Assembly (NCBI GenBank): GCA_020696885.1 | Contig: JAJFMS010000432.1 | Location: 1-5,473, forward strand | Direction: 5' to 3' | Source: Armatimonadota bacterium | GTDB lineage: Bacteria; Armatimonadota; SYMT01 | DNA length: 5,473 nt | Shown: positions 1 through 5,473 of the stretch, piece by piece | Layout: each line of letters begins with the position of its first letter | Position numbering within the stretch: the stretch's first letter is position 1 | The notes under the pieces: model-generated | What the model was told of the DNA's origin: nothing | What the model saw: the letters and a program-made list of their open reading frames with translations, nothing else | Database searches by the model: none | Translations under genes and position numbers: made by a program

Positions 1-608
1 GTAATGAGCACCTGTTCCGGATACTCCTCGCGGAGGAGCCGGGCCACGTCCTGGTAGGTCATCACGCTGTCGAGCGTGGCCATCTTGATCCCGGCCACGC
101 CCGGCAGCTCGAAGAGGCGGCGGAGGGTGTCGAGGGAGTAGGTCACGCCGCCTGCCGCCTCGTACAGGAAGAACAGGATCAGCGGCAGCCCCACCCCGGC
201 GAGGGCGCGATGATAGGCGACGATCCGGTCCGGGTCGCCTCGATAGGGCGTCGGCGCGAAGCAGAGCAGGGCGTCCGCACCGCCCGCTGCCGCATCTTCG
301 GCCATGCGCACCGCCGCGGCCTCATACTCCGGCTCGGACGGCAGCGCGCCCGCACCGGCCACCAGCACCTGCCCCGAAGCCAGACCGGCCCACCAGCTCC
401 GCAGCACCTCCAGCCGCAGCTCGCGCGGGATCAGCAGCCCGCGCCCGGTATGCACCCAGGCCGCCACCCCGGCCACCGGCTGCCCGGACATCCACCGGAC
501 ATACGCGGCCTGCGCCTCCCGGTGGAGCGTGCCATCCTCGCGCCGCGGCACCGGCACGGCGGGGATCAACCCGCCTCGCAATCGCCCGCGCAGTTCGTCC
601 AACGTCAT
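1..608 (-). CDS. Dihydrodipicolinate synthase/N-acetylneuraminate lyase (DapA) family protein, C-terminus outside window
   Basis: An open frame runs from ATG at 608 off the left edge with no stop: 202 codons of a family usually near 300 residues. Family members are cytosolic (beta/alpha)8 class I aldolases that form a Schiff base between a lysine and a 2-oxo acid. Visible landmarks are GLIPAVPVP (residues 13-21, first strand), WVHTGRG (51-57, at the GTTGE loop), LFFLYEAAGG (145-154, Tyr149 aligning with the catalytic tyrosine) and GIKMATLDS (173-181, Lys175 as Schiff-base lysine). The 26-residue Tyr-Lys spacing is close to the family norm. The loop reads H-T-G-R where DapA has T-T-G-E, so the usual first Thr and the Glu are absent; true DapA activity is doubtful and the substrate is unknown. 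The start is supported by GGAGGGG about 8 nt upstream (617-623). The gene is divergent from the propeller-phosphoesterase gene. Family call firm, function open. Confidence 0.87.
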   Translation of the reverse strand, partial: MTLDELRGRLRGGLIPAVPVPRREDGTLHREAQAAYVRWMSGQPVAGVAAWVHTGRGLLIPRELRLEVLRSWWAGLASGQVLVAGAGALPSEPEYEAAAVRMAEDAAAGGADALLCFAPTPYRGDPDRIVAYHRALAGVGLPLILFFLYEAAGGVTYSLDTLRRLFELPGVAGIKMATLDSVMTYQDVARLLREEYPEQVLI

Positions 609-616
609 CAGCGCGT

Positions 617-625
617 CCCCTCCCC
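617..625 (-). promoter_or_regulatory. Ribosome binding site of the DapA-family gene
   Basis: On the minus strand this reads GGGGAGGGG, a strong Shine-Dalgarno match ending 8 nt before the ATG at 608. It fixes that start over any upstream codon in frame. Confidence 0.6.
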
Positions 626-726
626 ATGACCTGCTCCCCGCGCAGCCTTATGGCAACCACTGATGGATGTCGGCGTGGCCGCATGCGGTCTCACTGCATT
701 AACGTTTGCCTAACCCGCACCCGTGG

Positions 727-744
727 CCTCTGACGTTGCAGAGG
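727..744 (+). repeat. Short inverted repeat in the leader of the propeller-phosphoesterase gene
   Basis: CCTCTG (727-732) and CAGAGG (739-744) are perfect 6-bp arms around a 6-nt loop, 58 nt before the start codon at 803. It could be a leader hairpin or an operator half-site pair. Nothing else supports a role. Confidence 0.25.
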
Positions 745-802
745 GATCGGCCGGAGCCGCACGCAATGTCTCAGCGTCCCACCGCGTTATCTGGAACCCA
801 TC

Positions 803-3448
803 ATGCCTAACCAAAACCGGCCGTTCCCGCTGCTACTCACCCTGTCCCTCGCCGGAGTAGGGATCGCGGCCGGAGCCGCCGCGCTCCTCGTCGCTCGCCC
901 GAGCGCGCAGACCCCCATCGGCGAGCTGCCGGCCGCGGGCGAGAACGTGGCGTTGGTCTCGTCGAACCAGGTGATTACCCCCGCCGGCAAGGTGGTGCGC
1001 CTGCCGCGCGACCGGCCCAAGGACGTGGCGCTCTCGCCGGACGGCGCCGTGCTGGCAGTGCTGGGCCAGCAGGGAGTAGCGCTATACGGTCCGGACGGAG
1101 CGGCGCTTGGAAAGGTGGCGCTGAAGGCGGGTCCGCTAGGCCTGGCCTGGACGCCGGACGGCTCGGCGCTGTATGCGGCGACGGCGAACGGCAAGGTCAC
1201 GAAGATCGTGCGGACGGCGGGCGCCTTCAAGCGGGACGGCGACCTCACGATCGACGCCGTGCGGGCAGACGGTGAGCCGGACGTTGCGGCCGGCACCGCG
1301 GGGCAGGGCCGCCAGAAGGGTGACCCGCAGGTCGCGGGGCTGGCGGTGAGCCCGGACGGCAAGCGGCTGTTCGTGGCGCTCGGCATCCGGAACGCGGTGG
1401 CCGCGGTGGACCTGGCTTCCGGCAAGGTGACCCAGAGCGTCGCGGTGGGCGTGGCGCCTTATCAACTGGCCCTCGCGCCGGACGGCAAGACTCTCTTCGT
1501 GGCGAACCGGGGCGGCACGGCTCCAGGTAAGCGGGACGCGGCGGCGCCCTCCGCCGGCACGATGGTGCGCGTGGACCCCAGGACGGACGCGGCGCTCACC
1601 GGCAGCGTCTCGTTCGTGGACACCGCCACGTTAACGGTGCGCGCGGTGGCAGAGGGCATCCGCCAGCCGTCCGGGATGGTGGTCTCGGCGGACGGCGACG
1701 ATCTGTACGTGGCGGGCTCCGACGAGGACACGGTCGCCGTGGTGGAGGTGAAGGACGCGAAGATCGAGCGGCGGATCCCCCTGCGGCCCAAGGAGGACCC
1801 CGGCTTTGGACAGATCCCCACGGACGTGGCGCTTTCCGCGGATGGCGATTCCCTCTATGTCACCTGCGGCGGCGCCAACGCGGTGGCGGTGGTGAACGTG
1901 GAGGGGAAGGGCCGCGTCTCCGGCTGGATCCCCGCGGGCTGGTACCCGATCGCGCTCGCGGAGCGGCAGGGGCGGTTGTTCGTGGCCAGCGCCAAGGGCT
2001 TCGGCTCGCGCGTTCAGAACGCCAACGGCGCCTACGGCGTCCACAGCACGCTGGCGACCCTTCAGTTCGTCTCCAACGAGTCGCTGGAGCCTGAAGACCT
2101 CGTCGCCAGCAGCCGCCAGGTCGCCATCAACAACCGGTGGGGGATGTCCGTGGGGGACCGCGCGGCGCGGAAGGGGAGAGCCTCCGTGCCGGTGCCCGAG
2201 CGCGTGGGCGAGCCCTCCGTCTTCAAGCACGTCGTGTTCATCATCAAGGAGAACCAGACGTACGACTTCATCCTGGGCGACCTGGAGAAGGGCAACGGCG
2301 ACAAGAGTCTCTGCATCTTCGGCGAGAAAGTGACGCCGAACCACCACGCGCTGGCCCGGGAGTTCGTGGTGCTGGACAACACCTACACCAGCGGCACCAA
2401 CAGCGCGGACGGCCACCAGTGGACCGTCTCTTCCGTGGCCAACGGCTACATCGAGCAGAACTACGACGCCCACTCCCGCTCCTACCCGTACGACGGCGGC
2501 GACCCGCTGGCCTACTCGCCGGAAGGGTTCCTCTGGACCTCCGCGCTGGCGAAGAAGAAGAGCGTGCGCGTCTACGGGGAGTTCGTCAACAACCCCAAGA
2601 TCGTGAGCAAGGTGGCGGGCGTGCGCCCCACGTGGGCCGCCATCTGGGCGGACTACCAGCAGGGGATGAAGAACTTCGAGATCACGGCGGATACGGACAA
2701 CGCCGCGCTGAAGCCGCTCCTCCACCCCAACTTCATCGGCTTCCCCACCACGGTGCCGGACCAGTACCGCGCCGACCTCTTCCTCGCGGACATGGACCGG
2801 TTCGAAACCGAGAACAAGATGCCGGACCTCAGCATCATGCTGCTCCCCTGCGATCACACCTCCGGCACCCGACCCGGCACCCCCACGCCGCGAGCCACAG
2901 TCGCGGACAACGACCTCGCCCTCGGCCGCATCGTGGAGCGGATCTCAAAGTCGAAGTTCTGGGCGGAGACGCTGATCCTGGTGATCGAAGACGACTCCCA
3001 GCTCGGCGTGGACCACGTGGACGGGCACCGCACCACGGCCCTCTGCATCTCACCCTACACCAAGCGCGGCGCGGTGGTCTCGGACAACTACAACCACACC
3101 TCGTTCCTGCGCACCATGGGGCTGGTGCTCGGCCTACCGCCGATGAACCGGTTCGACCGTACCGCGTCCCCGCTTACGGCGTGCTTCACCGGCACCGCGG
3201 ACCTGCGGCCGTACGCCGTGCGCCCCAACCGTATCCCGCTGGACGAGATGAACCCGCCTGCAAAGGCGCTCACCGGCGAAACCCGCCGCCTGGCCGAAGC
3301 CTGCGACCGGCTGGACTGGTCCGACGTAGACCGCGCCGATGCCCCCACCGTAGCCCGAGCCGTTTGGAACTCCATGCGCCCCGGCACCCCCTTCCCCTGG
3401 CACCACTTCCACCCGAACGAGGATGCGGAGGAGGAAGAGGGGGAGTAG
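803..3448 (+). CDS. Secreted bifunctional YncE-type beta-propeller / PF04185-type phosphoesterase (alkaline phosphatase superfamily)
   Basis: The 881-residue product begins with a basic stretch and hydrophobic helix (about 8-31) followed by PSAQ, an export signal or membrane anchor. Residues 45-400 carry about seven propeller repeats of the form (S/T)xDGxxLxVA, near 76-83, 115-126, 180-192, 223-235, 293-305, 343-355 and 383-396, matching a seven-bladed YVTN/YncE fold. A phosphoesterase domain follows (475-795): KHVVFIIKENQTYDFILG (475-492; Glu483/Asn484 probable metal ligands), SGTNSADGH (530-538; Ser534 probable nucleophile by analogy with GPSxPNR), PCDHTSG (682-688) and IEDDSQLGVDHVDGH (728-742; Asp730, Asp731, His738). 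The family includes phospholipase C and acid phosphatases; this propeller fusion is a known architecture, with substrate generally unknown. The protein probably hydrolyses phosphoesters outside the cytoplasm. It ends in an acidic tail (873-881). ATG 803 has only a weak TGGA Shine-Dalgarno 7 nt upstream. The signal peptide starts right after it, and the ATG at 766 is out of frame. Confidence 0.9.
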   Translation: MPNQNRPFPLLLTLSLAGVGIAAGAAALLVARPSAQTPIGELPAAGENVALVSSNQVITPAGKVVRLPRDRPKDVALSPDGAVLAVLGQQGVALYGPDGAALGKVALKAGPLGLAWTPDGSALYAATANGKVTKIVRTAGAFKRDGDLTIDAVRADGEPDVAAGTAGQGRQKGDPQVAGLAVSPDGKRLFVALGIRNAVAAVDLASGKVTQSVAVGVAPYQLALAPDGKTLFVANRGGTAPGKRDAAAPSAGTMVRVDPRTDAALTGSVSFVDTATLTVRAVAEGIRQPSGMVVSADGDDLYVAGSDEDTVAVVEVKDAKIERRIPLRPKEDPGFGQIPTDVALSADGDSLYVTCGGANAVAVVNVEGKGRVSGWIPAGWYPIALAERQGRLFVASAKGFGSRVQNANGAYGVHSTLATLQFVSNESLEPEDLVASSRQVAINNRWGMSVGDRAARKGRASVPVPERVGEPSVFKHVVFIIKENQTYDFILGDLEKGNGDKSLCIFGEKVTPNHHALAREFVVLDNTYTSGTNSADGHQWTVSSVANGYIEQNYDAHSRSYPYDGGDPLAYSPEGFLWTSALAKKKSVRVYGEFVNNPKIVSKVAGVRPTWAAIWADYQQGMKNFEITADTDNAALKPLLHPNFIGFPTTVPDQYRADLFLADMDRFETENKMPDLSIMLLPCDHTSGTRPGTPTPRATVADNDLALGRIVERISKSKFWAETLILVIEDDSQLGVDHVDGHRTTALCISPYTKRGAVVSDNYNHTSFLRTMGLVLGLPPMNRFDRTASPLTACFTGTADLRPYAVRPNRIPLDEMNPPAKALTGETRRLAEACDRLDWSDVDRADAPTVARAVWNSMRPGTPFPWHHFHPNEDAEEEEGE

Positions 3449-3518
3449 GTGTTCGGTGTTCAGGTGTTCAGGTGTTCAGGTGTTCAGGTGTTCAGGTGTT
3501 CAGGTGTTCAGGTGTTCA
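3448..3518 (+). repeat. Tandem array of the 8-bp unit GGTGTTCA (8 perfect copies plus one degenerate)
   Basis: Perfect head-to-tail copies occupy 3455-3518. A leading 7-bp unit (3448-3454) lacks the final A. The array shares its first G with the stop codon of the phosphoesterase gene. Because 8 is not a multiple of 3, all frames are read in turn and give the low-complexity peptide pattern VFRCSGVQ, which should not be annotated as protein. Copy number in such an array is expected to vary by replication slippage. Confidence 0.95.
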
Positions 3519-3572
3519 GGTAGGGACGGACGCCTTCGACAGAGGCTGGTTCCGGGAGCTTGTCCCCTGATA

Positions 3573-3609
3573 ACACGGCCCGCCTTTCGATTGAAAGGCG
3601 GGCCGTTGT
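3573..3609. terminator. Strong GC-rich hairpin, probable bidirectional terminator
   Basis: A perfect 14-bp stem pairs 3575-3588 (ends GCCTTTC) with 3593-3606 (begins GAAAGGC) around the 4-nt loop GATT. Two more pairs form at the base if T3607 is bulged. It lies between the convergent phosphoesterase and DUF6159 genes, where a shared terminator is expected. The inner AAAG/CTTT gives a short T-run inside the stem, but no true U-tract follows on either strand, so intrinsic termination efficiency is uncertain. Confidence 0.75.
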
Positions 3610-3625
3610 GCTGCGGGTCTCCCCC

Positions 3626-3655
3626 AACACCTGAACACCCGAACACCTGAACGCC
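3626..3655 (-). repeat. Inverted copy of the GGTGTTCA array
   Basis: Read on the minus strand this is GGCGTTCA, GGTGTTCG, GGTGTTCA, GGTGTT: nearly four units of the same repeat in opposite orientation. It matches four units of the left array at 28 of 30 positions. One difference is a G-U-compatible change and the other a true mismatch. It begins 8 bp beyond the stop codon of the DUF6159 gene. Confidence 0.9.
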
Positions 3656-3662
3656 CGACTTC

Positions 3663-4550
3663 CTACTTCCCCTTCGGCCTCCAGGCCTGGGTGACGTTGG
3701 TGGGGGTGAAGGCGCTGGGGACCTGGCCGGTGGAGGCGTAGTGGTAGCACGCGGTCAGGAAGATCCCCTGGAGCGCGGTCTGTACGATGGCGAGCGCCAG
3801 CCAGTAGAGGATGCAGATTCCGAGGACCGTGGCGAAGAGGATGCCGGCCTGGAGCGGGCTGGTCTGCGCCATCGCCCCTGCGCCGATGCCGCCGGCCACC
3901 AGGACGAGGATGGACGGCAGGAACAGCAGGTTGAACACGGTGTTGATCCCGAAGTTCACCACTACCGTCTCACCCCAGGTGCGCTTGAACGCGAGGGCGG
4001 ACCGCTTTACCGCCTCGATCGGGTTCACCCCGTCGTAGACCAGCACCGGCACTACGAAGGAGGTCGCGATGGTCCACGCCAGGCCGATGAGGCCGATCAC
4101 GATCTGACCGAGCCACCCGGCTCGCTCCTCGATCGAGCGGAGGACCGTTCCCACCGTGGCTGCGAGCAGCGCCCACTGGAAAATGAGGCCGATGTTCTTG
4201 AACGAGAAGTTCAGCCCATCGCTCACCGTGGGGTCGCCGCCCTGGAAGCGGATGCGGACGCACGCCACCAGCCCGGCGTTGAAGAACACCACCACGAAGT
4301 AGCTGACCAGGTAGTACAGGAACATCAGCCCGTAATGCAGCGGCCCGACGTCCAGGTCCGCGGCCCGGCTGCCGGACTGCCCGAGCTGCTGCCACGGCAC
4401 CATCAGCGCGATCGGGATGAGGAAGCTCGCGCTCACGAACAGCGAGACGATACCGGAAAGGATCGGGAAGAAGACGAGCTCCCGGTCCTGACGCAGGACG
4501 TCCCAGGTCTCCTTAACCAGTTCCCAACTACGGTTCAACGTGCCAAACAT
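3663..4550 (-). CDS. DUF6159-like integral membrane protein
   Basis: The 295-residue protein has an amphipathic cytosolic start, MFGTLNRSWELVKETWDVLR (1-20), with the RSWELVK...W.VLR.D.EL pattern I associate with DUF6159. About six hydrophobic helices follow, near 27-52, 73-98, 119-137, 147-173, 197-222 and 234-262. Between helices 4 and 5 lies a conserved-looking loop, VYDGVNPIEAVKRSALAFKRTWGE (about 171-194), typical of this fold: a multi-helix protein with an amphipathic segment re-entering the membrane. No catalytic or transport motif is visible and no function can be assigned. The start is secured by GGAGG (4557-4561) 6 nt before the ATG. The alternative is another uncharacterised multi-pass family of the same shape. 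The gene converges on the terminator module and lies downstream of the group II intron on the same strand. Confidence 0.8.
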   Translation of the reverse strand: MFGTLNRSWELVKETWDVLRQDRELVFFPILSGIVSLFVSASFLIPIALMVPWQQLGQSGSRAADLDVGPLHYGLMFLYYLVSYFVVVFFNAGLVACVRIRFQGGDPTVSDGLNFSFKNIGLIFQWALLAATVGTVLRSIEERAGWLGQIVIGLIGLAWTIATSFVVPVLVYDGVNPIEAVKRSALAFKRTWGETVVVNFGINTVFNLLFLPSILVLVAGGIGAGAMAQTSPLQAGILFATVLGICILYWLALAIVQTALQGIFLTACYHYASTGQVPSAFTPTNVTQAWRPKGK

Positions 4551-4556
4551 GGAAAG

Positions 4557-4561
4557 CCTCC
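4557..4561 (-). promoter_or_regulatory. Ribosome binding site of the DUF6159-like gene
   Basis: GGAGG on the minus strand, 6 nt before the ATG at 4550, is a canonical Shine-Dalgarno and supports that start. No convincing -35/-10 pair was found between here and the intron end, so the promoter is unassigned. Confidence 0.6.
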
Positions 4562-4625
4562 AGAGGGTGCCGGGCCGGCAGCGAGCATCCGTCGCTCTAA
4601 ACGGTGGCTTCTGCCGTAAAGGTAC

Positions 4626-4651
4626 GCTTCCCTTCCAACTTTAGAAGGAGC
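4626..4651 (-). ncRNA. Domain VI-like hairpin with bulged adenosines
   Basis: On the minus strand GCTCCTTC (4651-4644) pairs with GAAGGG and GC (4635-4630 and 4627-4626) across an 8-nt loop. Two adenosines (4629-4628) stay unpaired on the 3' side. Domain VI of group II introns carries a bulged branch-point adenosine on this side a few bases from the 3' splice site, so the position and shape fit. The stem is short and one pair is a wobble, so the assignment is tentative. Confidence 0.35.
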
Positions 4652-4660
4652 CCCGTCCGG

Positions 4661-4694
4661 ACTACCAAATGCGGGTCCGCACCGGGCGGTTCAC
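4661..4694 (-). ncRNA. Group II intron domain V-like sequence, possibly defective
   Basis: On the minus strand GTGAACCGCCCGG is followed by the distal stem TGCG-GACC-CGCA (4681-4670), which resembles domain V of class C-type introns, directly after the maturase stop as expected. A functional domain V should continue with a two-base bulge and a strand complementary to ACCGCCCGG, such as CCGGGTGGT. Here it continues TTTGGTAGT, so only the outer ACC/GGT pairs remain. About five or six bases appear to be missing. The comparison is to remembered family sequences, not an alignment. Confidence 0.55.
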
Positions 4695-5473
4695 TCCAGA
4701 CCCAAACGCTGACGAGTGCTCCGCACGAGCCCCTCGTATCTCTCACGGAGGCTGTGGAAGCCGAGGTCCTGTAGCTTCCTGTTGCCGAGCGCCCGCGTCA
4801 TCGCGGGGCATCCCGCCACGCGCCAGGGGCCCGGTCCGTCGTAAGCTACGCCTGCGGCCAGCCATGGCCCGACTCCCGCCTTCCGCAATTCTAGGAAGCG
4901 TCGGCGCGGCTTCTTCCAGAGTTTCCACTGGTAGCACCGCAGCCGTCGCCGGGCCCACTGGTCCAGCTCCTCAAACACGGACGGAGTGTGGGCAACCCAG
5001 AAGTAACCCCCCCACCCGTTCGTGAAAGTGCGGAGCTCTTCGAGCACGCGCCCGAGGCTCGCGCCCCGATTGCGCTTGGTGATCCGGCGGATGGTGTCTT
5101 TAGCCCGTTTCAGACTCTTGGGGTGGATGCTCAGGCGAGCTTTCTCCGTACCCCTGATCCGGAACCCCAGGAACTTCCGCTCCGACGGGCGGGCGACCGC
5201 GCTCTTCTCGCGGTTCACCTTCAGCCGGAGCTTCTGCTCCAGGAAGTGGACCACCGACGCCATCACCCGCTCCCCTGCCCGCCGGGTCTGCACATAGATG
5301 TTGCAGTCGTCGGCGTAGCGGCAGAAGCGGTGCCCTCGTTTCTCCAGCTCTTTGTCCAGCTCGTCGAGCAGGATGTTGGAGAGGAGCGGCGAGAGCGGCC
5401 CGCCCTGGGGAGTGCCTTCTTCCCGTTCCATCACCACCCCGTTCAGGAGCACTCCTGCTTCGAGGTAGCGGCG
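4691..5473 (-). CDS. ltrA: Group II intron reverse transcriptase/maturase, N-terminus outside window
   Basis: 260 codons remain, open to the right edge. The frame continues upstream of the GTG at 5452 as RRYLEAG, typical of the protein interior, so that GTG is not a start. In window numbering: RT4 is EEGTPQGGPLSPLLSNILL (18-36), RT5 has the catalytic YADD (53-56, two of the three metal-binding aspartates), RT6/RT7 spans LKVNREKSAV...RKFLGF (84-104), and the thumb/X maturase domain covers about 150-195 (GWGGYFWVAHTPSVFEEL, then basic WKLWKKPRRR). It ends GPWR...ALGNRKLQDLGFHSLRERY without DNA-binding/HNH extension, as in class C proteins. It works with the intron RNA to promote splicing and target-primed reverse transcription. 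The visible part has no frameshift or missing catalytic residue. The stop codon TGA overlaps the start of the domain V sequence. Confidence 0.93.
   Translation of the reverse strand, partial: RRYLEAGVLLNGVVMEREEGTPQGGPLSPLLSNILLDELDKELEKRGHRFCRYADDCNIYVQTRRAGERVMASVVHFLEQKLRLKVNREKSAVARPSERKFLGFRIRGTEKARLSIHPKSLKRAKDTIRRITKRNRGASLGRVLEELRTFTNGWGGYFWVAHTPSVFEELDQWARRRLRCYQWKLWKKPRRRFLELRKAGVGPWLAAGVAYDGPGPWRVAGCPAMTRALGNRKLQDLGFHSLRERYEGLVRSTRQRLGLE

Larger units (their letters stand above)
609..802. promoter_or_regulatory. Divergent intergenic control region
   Basis: This 194-bp spacer separates two genes transcribed away from each other, so both promoters should lie here. The most AT-rich stretch is about 690-712, the likeliest place for promoter elements. 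For the plus strand, TTGCCT (706-711) and TCTGAC (729-734) have 17-nt spacing, but match the sigma-70 consensus at only 4/6 and 3/6 positions, so this is a weak candidate. A perfect 10-bp palindrome CCGCATGCGG (679-688) could be an operator. Short palindromes arise by chance in GC-rich DNA. No recognisable riboswitch or small RNA was seen. Confidence 0.3.
4621..5473 (-). mobile_element. Group II intron, 3' part (probably class C), 5' part outside window
   Basis: The element consists of the maturase reading frame (domain IV) followed immediately by domain V/VI-like RNA sequence. The lack of an HNH endonuclease and the form of the thumb region (GWGGYF...TPSVFEELDQW, then LRCYQWKLWK) suggest class C. 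Class C introns usually insert just after terminator hairpins. The 3' boundary is not resolved; 4621 is an estimate and the true junction could lie about 10 nt either way. The 5' end (GUGYG), domains I-III and the insertion site lie beyond 5473. Confidence 0.75.

Noticed and set aside
322..684. 120-codon minus-strand frame overlapping the start of the DapA-family gene
   Set aside because: It is a different frame from the recognisable aldolase sequence, of R/G/A-rich composition, without motifs.
1631..2857. 408-codon open frame antisense to the propeller-phosphoesterase gene
   Set aside because: GC-rich codon bias leaves the antisense frame open. The peptide is rich in V, H, R and G with no domain, while the sense frame has clear propeller and phosphoesterase motifs.
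2137..3570. 477-codon open frame on the plus strand overlapping the phosphoesterase domain
   Set aside because: It is an alternative-frame shadow, rich in R, P, H and G, that ends by reading through the 8-bp repeat. It has no domain or ribosome binding site.
3448..3655. CRISPR array
   Set aside because: The 8-bp units are contiguous with no unique spacers, and no cas genes are present.
3423..3750. Small open frames across the repeat/terminator region with VFRCSGVQ-type peptides on both strands
   Set aside because: These are translations of the tandem repeat and its inverted copy, overlapping gene ends, with no coding signature.
3741..4619. 292-codon plus-strand frame opposite the DUF6159-like gene
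   Set aside because: The peptide is highly charged (H, D, E, R), the mirror image of a hydrophobic membrane protein. The minus frame has coherent transmembrane helices and a good ribosome binding site.
4691..5473. Retron or defence-associated reverse transcriptase
   Set aside because: The RT4-RT7 wording, maturase X domain and adjoining domain V-like RNA point to a group II intron. No msr/msd RNA or effector gene is visible.

Overview
This window is GC-rich bacterial DNA from a chromosome or chromosomal contig. The combination of a secreted YncE-type propeller fused to a phosphoesterase, a DUF6159-like membrane protein, a group II intron maturase and a simple 8-bp intergenic repeat would fit a Gemmatimonadota/Longimicrobium-like or similar high-GC environmental bacterium. 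That placement is an impression from gene content and base composition. No rRNA or marker gene supports it.

Layout. Positions 1-608 (minus) hold the first about 202 codons of a divergent dihydrodipicolinate synthase/N-acetylneuraminate lyase (DapA/NAL) family protein that runs off the left edge. A 194-bp divergent spacer (609-802) separates it from the largest gene, 803-3448 (plus). That gene encodes an 881-residue exported protein with an N-terminal seven-bladed YVTN/YncE-type beta-propeller and a C-terminal PF04185-type phosphoesterase domain. Its stop codon abuts eight perfect tandem copies of GGTGTTCA plus one degenerate copy. A strong 14-bp GC-rich hairpin, read as a bidirectional terminator, follows. 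An inverted 30-bp copy of the same repeat comes next, so the terminator sits inside a much larger inverted repeat. The convergent gene at 3663-4550 (minus) encodes a six-helix membrane protein of the DUF6159 type.

The right edge (about 4621-5473, minus) is the 3' part of a group II intron. It contains the C-terminal 260 codons of a reverse transcriptase/maturase (RT4 to RT7, thumb/X domain, no HNH endonuclease, suggesting class C), followed directly by domain V/VI-like RNA sequence. The domain V arm lacks its expected complement, so this copy may be splicing-defective.

How the parts relate. The four genes do not form an obvious pathway or operon. The DapA-like and propeller-phosphoesterase genes are divergent and could share a control region. 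The phosphoesterase and DUF6159 genes converge on the repeat/terminator module. The intron lies upstream of the DUF6159 gene on the same strand. I see no clear new defence or biosynthetic system. The most distinctive element is the terminator nested between inverted repeat arrays at 3448-3655.
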